Source: Armatimonadota bacterium (GTDB lineage Bacteria; Sysuimicrobiota; Sysuimicrobiia; Sysuimicrobiales; Humicultoraceae). From it: a DNA stretch of 64,000 nt. The notes beneath the pieces are model-generated. The model ran no database searches. It was not told the origin of the DNA and saw only the letters and a list, made by a program, of their open reading frames with translations. Below, piece after piece: positions 26,000-36,411 of this stretch. A program made the translations under genes and the position numbers. Numbering within the stretch: the first letter of the stretch is position 1; each line of letters opens with the position of its first letter. The stretch spans positions 157,385 to 221,384 of the forward strand of contig JAVHMA010000001.1 in NCBI GenBank assembly GCA_031081715.1, in the 5' to 3' direction.

Positions 26000-26028
26000 T
26001 TGACGCCTCCGCCGAACGCCCGTACGAT
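26000..26028 (+). promoter_or_regulatory. Promoter of uppP
   Basis: TTGACG (26000-26005), a 17-bp spacer and TACGAT (26023-26028) lie in the 141-bp gap after dapA. Predicted start about 26035, with GGGAG 7 nt before the uppP GTG. Nothing else is seen in the gap. Confidence 0.7.
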
Positions 26029-26093
26029 ACGGTGAGAGCGCGCATCGTGGCAGCGATCGGAGAATTCGACCCACCACCAGCGGGAGCGCGGCC

Positions 26094-26894
26094 GTGCTCG
26101 ACCTCGTCATTCTGGGCCTGGTCCAGGGGCTGACCGAGTTCCTCCCCGTCAGCAGCTCTGCCCACCTGCTGTTCGCCGAGCACTACCTCGGGATCGCACG
26201 GCCCGGGCTCGTCATCGAGGGGGTGTTGCACCTCGGCACGGTCGCGGCTGTGGTCTGGCTGTTCTGGGCCGACATCGTGCGGCTGCTGCGGGCGGCCCCG
26301 GCGCTGGTCCGTCCACCGGCACCCGGTGATCCGAGGGACGGCGACCGGCGGATGCTCCTGGCCATTCTCGCCGCCACGGCGGTCACCGGGGCGCTGGGTT
26401 TGGCGTTCGCCGGGCCGCTTCAGCGCACGTTCGAGTCGGTGCACGGCGCGGCCTACCAGCTCATGGCCACCGGGGTGATTCTCGCCCTCATGCGAGAACG
26501 CGGGACCCGCGCGGCCCGCCAGGCTTCGGTGGCCGACGGTGCCGCGATGGGGCTCGCGCAGGCTGTCGCCATCCTGCCCGGTATCTCCCGGTCGGGCATC
26601 ACGATCGCGGCCGGCCTCTTCCGCGGGCTCGGCCGCGCCGAGGCCGCGCGGCTCTCGTTCTTGATGGCGATCCCCGCGATCGTCGGTGCGGGGCTCTTCT
26701 CGCTCAAGGACGCGACCGAGGCCGCCTCCCTCGGGTACGGGCCGGTCGAGCTGGTGGTCGGCGCGGTCGTCGCGGCCGGCAGCGGCGCGCTCGCGATCGT
26801 CTGGCTCCTCGACATCCTGCGCCGCGGCCGGCTCGTGTGGTTCGCCGTGTATTGCTGGGCCGCGGCGGTCGCGGTACTGGCGACCACTCGATAG
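26094..26894 (+). CDS. uppP: Undecaprenyl-diphosphatase UppP (BacA type)
   Basis: 266-residue polytopic membrane enzyme that dephosphorylates undecaprenyl pyrophosphate, recycling the peptidoglycan lipid carrier; overexpression in other species gives bacitracin tolerance. Signature motifs are VQGLTEFLPVSSSAH (10-24) and ILPGISRSGITIAAG (about 160-174). Multiple hydrophobic helices are evident. GTG start at 26094. Only 4 nt separate its stop from ftsK, so the two are probably cotranscribed. Confidence 0.94.
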   Translation: MLDLVILGLVQGLTEFLPVSSSAHLLFAEHYLGIARPGLVIEGVLHLGTVAAVVWLFWADIVRLLRAAPALVRPPAPGDPRDGDRRMLLAILAATAVTGALGLAFAGPLQRTFESVHGAAYQLMATGVILALMRERGTRAARQASVADGAAMGLAQAVAILPGISRSGITIAAGLFRGLGRAEAARLSFLMAIPAIVGAGLFSLKDATEAASLGYGPVELVVGAVVAAGSGALAIVWLLDILRRGRLVWFAVYCWAAAVAVLATTR

Positions 26895-26898
26895 CCCG

Positions 26899-29271
26899 AT
26901 GAGCCGCCGCCGCGAGGCCCGCCGGCATCCCCAGAACCGCAGGGCCGCGGTCGGGCTGGCGCTCGTTCTGGCCGCCATCCTGCTCGGACTCTCCTTTCTC
27001 CCGGGCGCGACCGGGATCCCGCTGCTCCTGGCGGCCTGGCAGTCGCGGCTGCTCGGCATCGCGGCGCCGGCGCTGCCCGTCTACCTGCTCGCGGTCGGCC
27101 TGGTGCTCATCGGCGCCGGCGCGCGCGCCCGGTTCAGCCGCCGCGTCGCCGGCTTCCTGCTGGCGAGCCTGGTGGTGCTGATGGCCGCCCACGCCCACCT
27201 GATCGCCGGCGGTTATCTGGCCGCGGGCCTGGCGGGCGCGGGCACCGGGGTACTCGGCGGGGTGCTGACAGGCGCCGCGGCCGCGGCGTTTGGCGGAAGC
27301 GGGTTGTGGGCGCTGATCGTGGTAGCTGGCCTGTGCGCGCTCGGGCTGATGGGCGGGGTGACCGTAGCCGCGCTCGGCGCGTGGCTGCGCGCGCTCGCGC
27401 GGGCGGCGGCGGTCGCGATCGCCGCCGTGGCGCGCGCGGCAGTTCGGCTCGCGGTCAGCCTCGGCAGGGGTGTGGCGCGTGCGATCCGAGGCCTGCGGCC
27501 CGCGGCCGCCGGCCTCGCCGGGGCCGCCGCGGCCGCCGGCGCGCGGCTTGGAACGGCGGCCGGAACCGTGGCGGGCCGCGTGCGTCTGCCCGTCGGGTTA
27601 CGCCCTGCCGCACCCGCGCCGCTGCCGGAGGTCGCCGGGCCTGCGCGGCGGTTCGGCCCCGGGGAGGACTGGCTTGAGGCGGCCGCGGGCCCTTCACAGA
27701 CGCTGCCGCCGGCTGCGCCGGACGGTCGCGCGGCCGCTGAGGGCGCCCCGGCCCCGCCTGGCGTGGCGATGGAGACACGCGACCGCCGTCAGCCGCGCCG
27801 GCCCACGCAAAAGGAGCCCGAGGCCCAGGCGCGGCTGGACTTCGCGACCAGAGACTACCGGTTACCGCCGCCGTCGCTGCTCGGCGACGCGGGGAGCGCG
27901 CGGGGGCGCGCCCGGGTAGACCCCGCCGACACCGCCCGCGCGCTGGAGCAGACGCTAGAGAGCTTTGGCGTCCGGGCCCGCGTGGTGCACTGGGAGGTCG
28001 GGCCCGTGGTCACCCGGTTCGAGGTGCAGCCCGAACCCGGGGTCAAGGTGCAGAAGATCACGAGCCTGACCAACGACATCGCCCTCAACCTGGCCGCGCA
28101 GAGCGTGCGGATCGAGGCGCCGATCCCGGGTAAGTCCGCGGTGGGAATCGAGCTGCCCAACCAGAAGGCGAGTCTGGTGCACCTGCGCGAGATTCTCGGC
28201 TCCGAGGCGTTCGGGAAGGCCTCGGGCCCGTTGGTCGTGGCCGTCGGCAAGGACATTGCCGGGCACCCGATCGCGGCGGACCTGACGGAAATGCCCCACC
28301 TGTTGATCGCGGGCGCGACCGGGTCTGGCAAGTCGGTGATGCTCAACGCGATGATCGCGAGCCTGCTGTTTCGCTGCACGCCGCGACAGGTCCGGCTGGT
28401 GATGATCGACCCCAAGCGCGTCGAGTTGACCGACTACAACGACATCCCGCATCTGCTTGTCCCGGTGGTGACCAATCCCCGGCAGGCCGCCAGCGTCCTG
28501 AAGGACATGCTGCGGGTCATGGAGCAGCGATTCGAGCGCTTCGCCGAGGTCGGGGTCCGCAACATCCAGGCCTACAACCAGCTCGCCGACGTCGACCCGA
28601 TGTACTACATCGTCATCATCATCGACGAGCTGGCCGACCTGATGATGGTCGCCCCGGCGGACTTCGAGGACATCATCTGCCGGCTGGCCCAGATGACGCG
28701 CGCGACCGGCATCCACCTGGTGGTCGCGACACAGCGGCCGTCGGTGGACGTGATCACCGGGCTCATCAAGGCCAACATCCCCTCGCGCCTGGCGTTCGCG
28801 GTCTCCAGCCAGGTGGATAGCCGGACGATCTTGGATACGACAGGCGCGGAGAAGCTGCTCGGGCGCGGCGACATGCTGTTCCTGCCGCTGGGCGCCTCGC
28901 GCGCGGTGCGTGCCCAGGGCGCCTACGTGGCGGACGACGAGATCCGCGCGGTGGTGGAGTGGTGGCGCCAGCAGGGCCGGCCGGACTACGACCGGCAGCT
29001 CGTGGAGGCTCAGCAGGCGGCGCCCGCGGAGGAGCACGCCGACGGGGAACGGCTAATCGAGGCCGCCCGGCTGGTCGTCCGGTCGGGCTACGGATCGGTC
29101 TCGCTCCTCCAGCGGAAGATGCGGATCGGGTACGTCACCGCCGCCCGCCTGATCGACGAGCTCGAGGCCCGGGGCGTCGTCGGCCCCGTCCAGGGCAGCA
29201 ATCCCCGCGAGGTGCTGATCGGGTTGGACGCCCTGGAGCAGATGTTCCGCCGCAAGGCGTCCTCCGGCTGA
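26899..29271 (+). CDS. ftsK: DNA translocase FtsK/SpoIIIE
   Basis: 790-residue septum-located motor that pumps chromosomal DNA during division. The N-terminus has about four membrane helices (residues 15-155). An Ala/Arg/Pro-rich linker runs to about 340. The motor domain carries Walker A GATGSGKS (about 472-479), Walker B YIVIIIDELADLMM and RLAQMTRATGIHLV. The C-terminal gamma winged helix (YGSVSLLQRKMRIGY, then AARLIDELEARGVVG) would read KOPS-like sequences. The N-terminal linker is far shorter than in E. coli FtsK. Confidence 0.95.
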   Translation: MSRRREARRHPQNRRAAVGLALVLAAILLGLSFLPGATGIPLLLAAWQSRLLGIAAPALPVYLLAVGLVLIGAGARARFSRRVAGFLLASLVVLMAAHAHLIAGGYLAAGLAGAGTGVLGGVLTGAAAAAFGGSGLWALIVVAGLCALGLMGGVTVAALGAWLRALARAAAVAIAAVARAAVRLAVSLGRGVARAIRGLRPAAAGLAGAAAAAGARLGTAAGTVAGRVRLPVGLRPAAPAPLPEVAGPARRFGPGEDWLEAAAGPSQTLPPAAPDGRAAAEGAPAPPGVAMETRDRRQPRRPTQKEPEAQARLDFATRDYRLPPPSLLGDAGSARGRARVDPADTARALEQTLESFGVRARVVHWEVGPVVTRFEVQPEPGVKVQKITSLTNDIALNLAAQSVRIEAPIPGKSAVGIELPNQKASLVHLREILGSEAFGKASGPLVVAVGKDIAGHPIAADLTEMPHLLIAGATGSGKSVMLNAMIASLLFRCTPRQVRLVMIDPKRVELTDYNDIPHLLVPVVTNPRQAASVLKDMLRVMEQRFERFAEVGVRNIQAYNQLADVDPMYYIVIIIDELADLMMVAPADFEDIICRLAQMTRATGIHLVVATQRPSVDVITGLIKANIPSRLAFAVSSQVDSRTILDTTGAEKLLGRGDMLFLPLGASRAVRAQGAYVADDEIRAVVEWWRQQGRPDYDRQLVEAQQAAPAEEHADGERLIEAARLVVRSGYGSVSLLQRKMRIGYVTAARLIDELEARGVVGPVQGSNPREVLIGLDALEQMFRRKASSG

Positions 29272-29355
29272 TCCAGGGCGCAAAGGACTCTTCTCTACCG
29301 GCCAGAAGTAGTCCGGTGTCCAGCCACGGTCAGCATCAGGAGAGGGGTGACGGGC

Positions 29356-30432
<1,077 letters not shown>

Positions 30433-30436
30433 CGGC

Positions 30437-30463
30437 GGGGGGACGGCCGCCCGGCCGCCCCCC
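30437..30463 (+). terminator. Intercistronic GC hairpin after the binding-protein gene
   Basis: Six G (30437-30442), an A bulge, then CGGCC, a 4-nt loop and GGCCG, closed by six C (30458-30463). No U-tract. Hairpins at this place commonly let binding-protein mRNA exceed permease mRNA by partial termination or by protecting the 3' end. Confidence 0.55.
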
Positions 30464-30472
30464 GAACGTCTT

Positions 30473-31996
30473 ATGGACGCCATCGTTGAGCTGTCCGGGA
30501 TTACCAAGCGGTTCCCCGGCGTGCTCGCGAACGACCGCATCTCGCTCGCGGTGGCGCCCGGCGAGATCCACGCCCTGGTGGGCGAGAACGGCGCCGGCAA
30601 ATCCACCCTGATGAAGATCCTCTACGGACTCTACCAGCCGGACGACGGGACGGTAGCCGTTCGGGGCGAGCGCGTGGTCCTGGACAGCCCCCGGCGCGCG
30701 ATCGCGCTCGGCATCGGCATGGTCCACCAGCACTTCATGCTCGTCCCGCGGTTTTCGGTGGCCGAGAACGTCATCCTGGGCGCGGAGCCCGCGCGGGGTG
30801 GTCGGCTGCTGGCCGGCGAGGCGCGTGCCCGCATCGCCGCCCTCGCCGATCAGTACGGACTCGCGGTCGACCCGGCCGCGCCGGTGGACGGCCTGTCCGT
30901 TGGCGAGCAACAGCGGGTCGAGATCCTCAAGGTGCTCTACCGTGGTGCCGAGGTGCTGATCCTCGACGAGCCGACCGCGGTGCTCACCCCGCAGGAGGTC
31001 GACGACCTTTTCGCCAACCTGCGGCGGCTGCGCGCGGAAGGCAAGACCGTGGTGTTCATCAGCCACATCCTCGAGGAGGTCCTCGCTATCGCGGACCGGA
31101 TCACGGTGCTCCGGGGCGGCCGCGTGGTCGGCACGCTGGTCGCGCGCGAGGCGACCAAGGCCCAGATCGCCGAGATGATGGTCGGCCGGCCGGTGCTCAT
31201 GGACCTGGCGATCCCGCCGGCGCGGCCGGGCGAGGTCGCGCTCGAGGTGGCCGGTGCGGTGGTCGCCGGCCGCCGCGGCCGGCCCGCGGTTCGAGGGGTC
31301 TCGTTCACGGTGCGCGGCGGCGAAATCTACGGGATCGCAGGGGTGGAGGGCAACGGGCAGTCGGAGCTCGTGGAAGCGCTCGTGGGCCTGCGGCCGCTGG
31401 CCGCCGGCCGGCTCGCGATCCGCGGCCGCGACGTCACGCGCGCGGGTGTGCGGGCGATCCGGTTGCTTGGTGTCGCCCACATCCCGGAGGACCGGCACCG
31501 CCGGGGTCTCGTGCTGCCGATGGACGTCTGGGAGAACCTGATCCTGGGCCACCACGGCCGGAAGGAGTTCGGCCGCGGGCCGGTGCTGGACCGCGTTGCC
31601 GTGTGGCGCTACGCTGCCGATCGCGTCCAGCGGTTCGATGTCCGCACGCCGTCGCTTGCGACGCCGGTGCTGGCGCTCTCTGGCGGCAACCAGCAGAAGG
31701 TGGTGGTGGCCCGCGAGCTCGGGTTCGCCCCGACGGTGTTGATCGCTGCGCAGCCCACGCGCGGCCTGGATATCGGGGCCACCGAGTTCGTGTGGACGCA
31801 GCTCGCCGAGGCCCGCGCCGCGGGCCTGGCCGTGGTGCTGGTCTCGGCGATGCTCGACGAGGTCCTCACCCTGGCGGACCGCGTCGGCGTCATCCACGCC
31901 GGGCGCATCGTGGCCGAGTTTCCGCGCGGGGGTGCCTCCCCGCGCGAGATCGGCCTGGCCATGACCGGCGCGCGCCTTGGGGAGCGGTCCGCGTGA
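30473..31996 (+). CDS. Nucleoside-type ABC transporter ATPase with two fused nucleotide-binding domains
   Basis: 507 residues, tandem ABC cassettes as in NupO/RbsA-like proteins. The first domain has Walker A GENGAGKS, signature LSVGEQQRVEIL and Walker B VLILDEPTAVLTP. The second has the degenerate P-loop GVEGNGQSELVE, signature LSGGNQQKVVVAREL and the changed Walker B QPTRGLDIGA, with SAMLDE at the switch. Such asymmetry is normal for the family. Starts 9 nt after the intercistronic hairpin. Confidence 0.94.
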   Translation: MDAIVELSGITKRFPGVLANDRISLAVAPGEIHALVGENGAGKSTLMKILYGLYQPDDGTVAVRGERVVLDSPRRAIALGIGMVHQHFMLVPRFSVAENVILGAEPARGGRLLAGEARARIAALADQYGLAVDPAAPVDGLSVGEQQRVEILKVLYRGAEVLILDEPTAVLTPQEVDDLFANLRRLRAEGKTVVFISHILEEVLAIADRITVLRGGRVVGTLVAREATKAQIAEMMVGRPVLMDLAIPPARPGEVALEVAGAVVAGRRGRPAVRGVSFTVRGGEIYGIAGVEGNGQSELVEALVGLRPLAAGRLAIRGRDVTRAGVRAIRLLGVAHIPEDRHRRGLVLPMDVWENLILGHHGRKEFGRGPVLDRVAVWRYAADRVQRFDVRTPSLATPVLALSGGNQQKVVVARELGFAPTVLIAAQPTRGLDIGATEFVWTQLAEARAAGLAVVLVSAMLDEVLTLADRVGVIHAGRIVAEFPRGGASPREIGLAMTGARLGERSA

Positions 31997-32012
31997 GCCG
32001 GCGGGGCGGGCC

Positions 32013-33155
32013 GTGAGCGCCCGGTGGCGCCTGGCGCTGCTCCAGGCCGCGGCGCCCGTGCTCTCGATCGCCTTCGGCGGCCTAGTGGCCTCGGGCATCA
32101 TCGTCGCCATCGGCAAGAATCCGCTCGACGTCTACGGCCTGATGCTGCGGTTCAGCCTCACGCGCACGGACAGTCTGGCCGCGATCCTGCTGAAGGCCAC
32201 GCCGCTGATCTTTGCCGGCCTGGCGGTCGCGCTGGCGTTTCGCGCCGGCGTGTGGAACATCGGGGTGGAGGGGCAGTACTACGTGGGCGCGTTCGCCGCG
32301 GCGTTCGTCGGGTTTTCGGTGCGGGGTGTCCCGGCGGTCGTCCACCTGCCGCTCGCGGTGGCGGTCGGTGGCGCGGCCGGCGCACTGTGGGCGTTTGTGC
32401 CGATCGCGCTCAAGCTGCGGCGCGGCGCGCACGAGGTTATCACGACCATCATGATGAACTACATCGCCGCGGCGGTCGTCCTCTACCTGCTGGCGGACGT
32501 GTTCCGCGATCCCACGCAGATCGGCACGCCGCGAGTGCGCACGCCCCTGTTCGCCGACAGCGCGCGCCTCCCCCCGCTGGGGCCCGCGCTCGCCTGGCTG
32601 GGGTTCGATGTTCCCGCGCACTCGGCGCTCAACTGGTTCCTGCCCGTCGGGGTGGTGCTGTGCGCCGTCGCCGCGTACCTGTTGGTCCGCACCCGGTTCG
32701 GCTACGAGGTGCGCGCGGTGGCGTTCAACCCCGACGCGGCCGAGGCCGCGGGCATCAGCCTGGACCGCGTCCGGTTCACCATGTTTCTGGCCAGCGGCGC
32801 GATCGCCGGGCTGGTGGGGCTGTCAGACATTCTCGGCTTCTTCGGGTACTTCGACATTGACTTTCCCAAAGGGCTCGGGTTTTTGGGTATTTCGGTCGCC
32901 CTGCTCGCACGCAACCATCCGCTGGGCGTCGTCCCGGCGGCGTTGCTGTTCGGCCTGCTCGACCGCGGCGCGCAGGGCGTCCAGGTCTTCGCGGGCGTGC
33001 CGCGCGAGGTCATCACGATCCTCCAGGCCGTCATCATCCTGGCCATTGTCGTCGGGTACGAGCTCGTGACCCGGTACGTGCGCGTCCAGCGGAAGCTGGA
33101 GGCCGAGCGCGCGCTGGCGCCCGGCGAGCCCGCACCGCTCCCCGGGAGCGGGTAG
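32013..33155 (+). CDS. Nucleoside-type ABC transporter permease 1
   Basis: 380 residues from GTG at 32013. BPD_transp_2 family membrane protein (NupP/YufP-like) with about nine hydrophobic helices. It contains AFRAGVWNIGVEGQYYVGAF, the motif shared with branched-chain amino acid and sugar permeases, and GAHEVITTIMMNYIA. One nucleotide separates it from permease 2. Confidence 0.92.
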   Translation: MSARWRLALLQAAAPVLSIAFGGLVASGIIVAIGKNPLDVYGLMLRFSLTRTDSLAAILLKATPLIFAGLAVALAFRAGVWNIGVEGQYYVGAFAAAFVGFSVRGVPAVVHLPLAVAVGGAAGALWAFVPIALKLRRGAHEVITTIMMNYIAAAVVLYLLADVFRDPTQIGTPRVRTPLFADSARLPPLGPALAWLGFDVPAHSALNWFLPVGVVLCAVAAYLLVRTRFGYEVRAVAFNPDAAEAAGISLDRVRFTMFLASGAIAGLVGLSDILGFFGYFDIDFPKGLGFLGISVALLARNHPLGVVPAALLFGLLDRGAQGVQVFAGVPREVITILQAVIILAIVVGYELVTRYVRVQRKLEAERALAPGEPAPLPGSG

Positions 33156-33156
33156 G

Positions 33157-34134
33157 GTGGCGGACCTGGTCGGCTCGCTGCTCAACCTGGCGTTGCTCGC
33201 GTCGGCGGTGCGCCTGGCGGTGCCGATCCTGCTGACCGCGCTCGGCGCGGTCTACACCGAGCGCGGCGGGGTGTTCAATATCGGCCTCGAGGGCACGATG
33301 ATCATGGGCACCTTCTTCGGCGCGGCCGCCACACACGCGGTCGCGCAGGCACTCCCGGCCTCGCAGGGCCCGCTGGCGTCGATGCTCGCGCCCCTCGCCG
33401 GCATGGCCGCGGCCATGCTTGCGGGGGTGCTCTTCTCGCTGATCCACGCGCTGGTGTCCGTGACCTTCCGCGTCGACCAGCTGCTCAGCGGGGTGGCGCT
33501 CAACCTGCTCGCGGTCGGGCTGGCGCGCTTCCTGAACATCCTGCTCTTCGGCGTGGCGACCCAGTCGCCCGGCGTCAACGGGTTCCCGCCGCTGGCGATC
33601 CCGGTCCTGCGTGACATCCCGGCACTGGCGCCGGTCGCGACCGGCATCTCGCCCGTGATCCCGGTGGCGCTGGCGCTGGTGGTTGCCGGGCAGTGGGTCC
33701 TGCTGCGCACCACCTTCGGTCTCCGGCTGCGCTCGGTGGGGGAAAACCCGCACGCGGCCGACACCCTTGGCATCGACGTCGCGCGCCTGCGCTACGCCGG
33801 CGTGCTGATCAGCGGCGCGCTCGCCGGGCTCGCGGGCGGCTATCTCTCGATCGAGCAGGGCCGGGGGTACCTGGAGGGCATGACCCAGGGTCGGGGGTTC
33901 ATCGCGCTGGCCGCCATGATCTTCGGCAACTGGTGGCCGCTCGGCGCCCTGGGCGCCTCGGCGCTGTTCGGGTACTTCGACGCCCTGAGCCTGCGGGTGG
34001 TCGCCGTGGGCGTTCCGTATCAATTTATCACGGTGCTACCCCACATCGCGACGATTCTGGTGCTCGCGGGGGTGGTCCGGCGCGCGACCCCTCCGGCCGC
34101 GGATGGCATCCCGTTCACCAAGGAGGAGGGCTGA
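33157..34134 (+). CDS. Nucleoside-type ABC transporter permease 2
   Basis: 325-residue partner permease (NupQ/YufQ-like) from GTG at 33157. It shows ERGGVFNIGLEGTMIMG and GLRLRSVGENPHAADTLG, the latter the cytoplasmic coupling loop to the ATPase. Completes the binding protein-ATPase-permease-permease set. Confidence 0.92.
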   Translation: MADLVGSLLNLALLASAVRLAVPILLTALGAVYTERGGVFNIGLEGTMIMGTFFGAAATHAVAQALPASQGPLASMLAPLAGMAAAMLAGVLFSLIHALVSVTFRVDQLLSGVALNLLAVGLARFLNILLFGVATQSPGVNGFPPLAIPVLRDIPALAPVATGISPVIPVALALVVAGQWVLLRTTFGLRLRSVGENPHAADTLGIDVARLRYAGVLISGALAGLAGGYLSIEQGRGYLEGMTQGRGFIALAAMIFGNWWPLGALGASALFGYFDALSLRVVAVGVPYQFITVLPHIATILVLAGVVRRATPPAADGIPFTKEEG

Positions 34135-34137
34135 CCG

Positions 34138-34308
34138 GTGCGCCCGGCGGTGGTCGTGGCCGGCGACGCGCTCGTGGATGTCCGCGCCGGCCCATGGTCG
34201 TCAAGGTGAACGCCCGGCTTCCGGCCGAGGTGGCGGTCGCGATGTGCGCGACCCTGCGTGGACGCGGAGGGAAACCCGCGGAGAGCGCGGAACATCGAGC
34301 GCGTGACC
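34138..34308 (+). pseudogene. Possible remnant of a PfkB-family (nucleoside/sugar) kinase
   Basis: A GTG at 34138 opens VRPAVVVAGDALVDVRAGP and then stops at 34207-34209. In another frame the sequence continues as NARLPAEVAVAMCATLRGRG. Together they resemble the PfkB N-terminus (VVxGEALVD, then PGGAPANVAVALARLG) with a frameshift and a large deletion. A nucleoside kinase would fit the adjacent transporter. The match is short and could be chance. No other gene is seen between 34135 and 34308. Confidence 0.28.
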
Positions 34309-35139
34309 ATGGCGCGCGGCGATCGAGCCCCGACCGGGATCGGCGCAGCCCTGCGCGCGGCCCGCGCCGAGCGAGGGCTGTCCCTGGCGGAGTTGCAGGC
34401 CCGCACCAAGATCCGGGCCCGGTACCTGTCCGCTCTGGAGGAAGAGCGCTTCGCCGACTTGCCTCCCTATCCGTTTGCGCGTGGCTTCGTGCAGGCGGTG
34501 GCGGTGGAGCTGGGCCTCGATCCGGCGCCCCTGCTGGACCGCCTGAGCGCGGCTGTCGGGGGGGCTGACCAGCGAGCGGCCGGGTGGCAGCGCCTGGACT
34601 CGGCCATCGAGCCCGCGGTAAGGCCGAGCCGGTTGCGTCGCCTGGCCATGTGGGCGATCGGGGTCGTCGTCGTGGTCGGCGGCGCGTTGATGATCTACTT
34701 CGCCCAGCAGTTGCGGGAGCTCAGCCGGCCGGCCACGCCGGTGACCGCACCCCAGGCCGCCACCCCCGCGCCCGCGCCTGCCGCGGGGGCGCCGGTGGAG
34801 CCCGCGGCCGCGGCCCCGTCGCCCGAGGCCCCGGGGTCCCGGAACGAGCCGCCCGCGCGGGCGGACTCGCCGACCGCGCCGGGTAGCGGCGAGGCGGTTG
34901 CCGTGGACCTGGAGGCTACCGGGCGGTCCTGGTTGCGCGTCGTGGTGGACGGGCAGGAGGTCTTCGTGGGGTTCATCACGGGCGGCGAGCGGCGGCGCTG
35001 GGAAGCCCGCGGGTCGGTGGCGGTGCGGCTCGGCAACGCGGGCGCGGTGGCGGTGACGGTCAATGGCCGTGCCCTGGGCTCGCTGGGAGGGCCGGGCGAG
35101 GTCGTCACGCGCGTCTTCCGGGCGGGCGAGGCCCCCTGA
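34309..35139 (+). CDS. rodZ: RodZ-like cell-shape protein: HTH, one transmembrane helix, DUF4115
   Basis: 276 residues from ATG at 34309 (an in-frame GTG lies 6 nt upstream; no strong ribosome site). The N-terminal HTH_25 domain has GAALRAARAERGLSLAELQ and the PYPFARGFVQ ending typical of RodZ. One membrane helix covers about 107-128 (WAIGVVVVVGGALMIYFA). A disordered Pro/Ala linker and a beta-rich extracytoplasmic DUF4115-type domain (RSWLRVVVDGQEVFVGF) follow. RodZ links MreB to the elongation machinery. The rodZ-cinA-recA neighbourhood matches Firmicutes, except that pgsA is missing between rodZ and cinA. Confidence 0.88.
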   Translation: MARGDRAPTGIGAALRAARAERGLSLAELQARTKIRARYLSALEEERFADLPPYPFARGFVQAVAVELGLDPAPLLDRLSAAVGGADQRAAGWQRLDSAIEPAVRPSRLRRLAMWAIGVVVVVGGALMIYFAQQLRELSRPATPVTAPQAATPAPAPAAGAPVEPAAAAPSPEAPGSRNEPPARADSPTAPGSGEAVAVDLEATGRSWLRVVVDGQEVFVGFITGGERRRWEARGSVAVRLGNAGAVAVTVNGRALGSLGGPGEVVTRVFRAGEAP

Positions 35140-35172
35140 TCGTCGAGTACCGCACGACCGCCGGGAGGCGCG

Positions 35173-36411
35173 ATGCGCGCTGAGATCATCTCGGTCGGCA
35201 CGGAACTGCTCCTCGGGCAGATCACGGACACCAACGCCCCGTTTCTCGCGCGCCTCCTGGCGTCCTATGGCGTGGACGTGCGCTTCAAGCAGACGGTCGG
35301 CGACAACCTCGAGCGGGTGCGCGCCTCGGTGGCGCTCGCCCTGGATCGCGCTGATCTCGTCGTGACGAGCGGCGGACTCGGCCCGACCGAGGACGACCTG
35401 ACCGTCGAGGCCGTAGCGCTGGCGACCGGGCTGCCCCTCGTCTTCGATCAGGGGACGGCCGACACGATCCGCACCCTGTTCGAGAGCCGCGGGCGCCAGG
35501 CACCGGAGTCGGTGTTCCGGCAGGCGCGCATCCCCCTGGGCGCCACCGTCATCCCCAATCGCCGCGGCACCGCGCCCGGCTTGATGGTCCCGGTCGGCGA
35601 CCGCACGGTCTTCACGTTCCCGGGCGTGCCGTGGGAGATGGAAGGCCTAGTCGCCGACGGTCTGGAGCCGTGGCTGGCCGCCCGCGCCGGCGGCGAGGTC
35701 ATCCGGTCCCGCGTCCTCCGGATCGCCGGCCTCGGGGAGTCCGTGGTGGAGGAACGCGTGCGCGATCTCATCCACGGCAGCAATCCCACCGTCGCGCCGC
35801 TGGCGAAGCGAGGCGAAGTGCACCTGCGGATCACCGCAAAGGCCGCGCCGGAGGCGGTCGGGCCGATGCTGGCCGCCATGGAGGCCGCGCTCCGGGAGCG
35901 CCTCGGCCACGCGGTCTTCGGCGCGGACGACGAGTCGCTGCCTCTGGTGACCGCACGGCTGCTCGTCGAGCGCCGGCTTACCCTCGCGATCGCGGAGTCG
36001 TGCACCGCCGGGCTCGTCGCCTCCAGGCTCACCGAGATGCCGGGCAGCTCGGCCTTCCTCCTGGCCGGGTACGTGCCGTACAGCAATGAGGCGAAGGTGC
36101 GCGATCTTGGGATCGCGCCCGAACTCATCGCGGCGCACGGCGCGGTGAGCGCCGAGGTCGCCGCGGCGATGGCGGCGGGCGTTCGGGCCCGCGCGCGCGC
36201 CGACCTCGGGCTGGCGGTGACCGGTATCGCCGGCCCCTCTGGCGGCACGGCCGCCAAGCCGGTGGGGCTCGTCTACCTCGGCCTGCAGGACGCAAGCGGA
36301 ACCCGCACCGAGGAGCTGCGGTTCGGCAGCGAGCCCGGCCGCGACGGTGTGCGGTACCTCGCGGCCCAGGCCGCGACCAACCTGCTCCGTCTCTGCCTGC
36401 TGCGGCTGTGA
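35173..36411 (+). CDS. cinA: CinA family protein (competence/damage-inducible; NMN deamidase domain)
   Basis: 412 residues. The N-terminal MoCF-like domain has EIISVGTELLLGQITDTNAP and TSGGLGPTEDDLT and includes the ADP-ribose pyrophosphatase region. The C-terminal CinA/PncC domain has AESCTAGLVASRLTEMPG and VTGIAGPSGGTA, which deamidates NMN in characterised relatives. GGGAGG precedes the ATG at 35173. The stop overlaps the thpR GTG by 4 nt. It lies just upstream of recA, as in Bacillus and Streptococcus. Confidence 0.95.
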   Translation: MRAEIISVGTELLLGQITDTNAPFLARLLASYGVDVRFKQTVGDNLERVRASVALALDRADLVVTSGGLGPTEDDLTVEAVALATGLPLVFDQGTADTIRTLFESRGRQAPESVFRQARIPLGATVIPNRRGTAPGLMVPVGDRTVFTFPGVPWEMEGLVADGLEPWLAARAGGEVIRSRVLRIAGLGESVVEERVRDLIHGSNPTVAPLAKRGEVHLRITAKAAPEAVGPMLAAMEAALRERLGHAVFGADDESLPLVTARLLVERRLTLAIAESCTAGLVASRLTEMPGSSAFLLAGYVPYSNEAKVRDLGIAPELIAAHGAVSAEVAAAMAAGVRARARADLGLAVTGIAGPSGGTAAKPVGLVYLGLQDASGTRTEELRFGSEPGRDGVRYLAAQAATNLLRLCLLRL

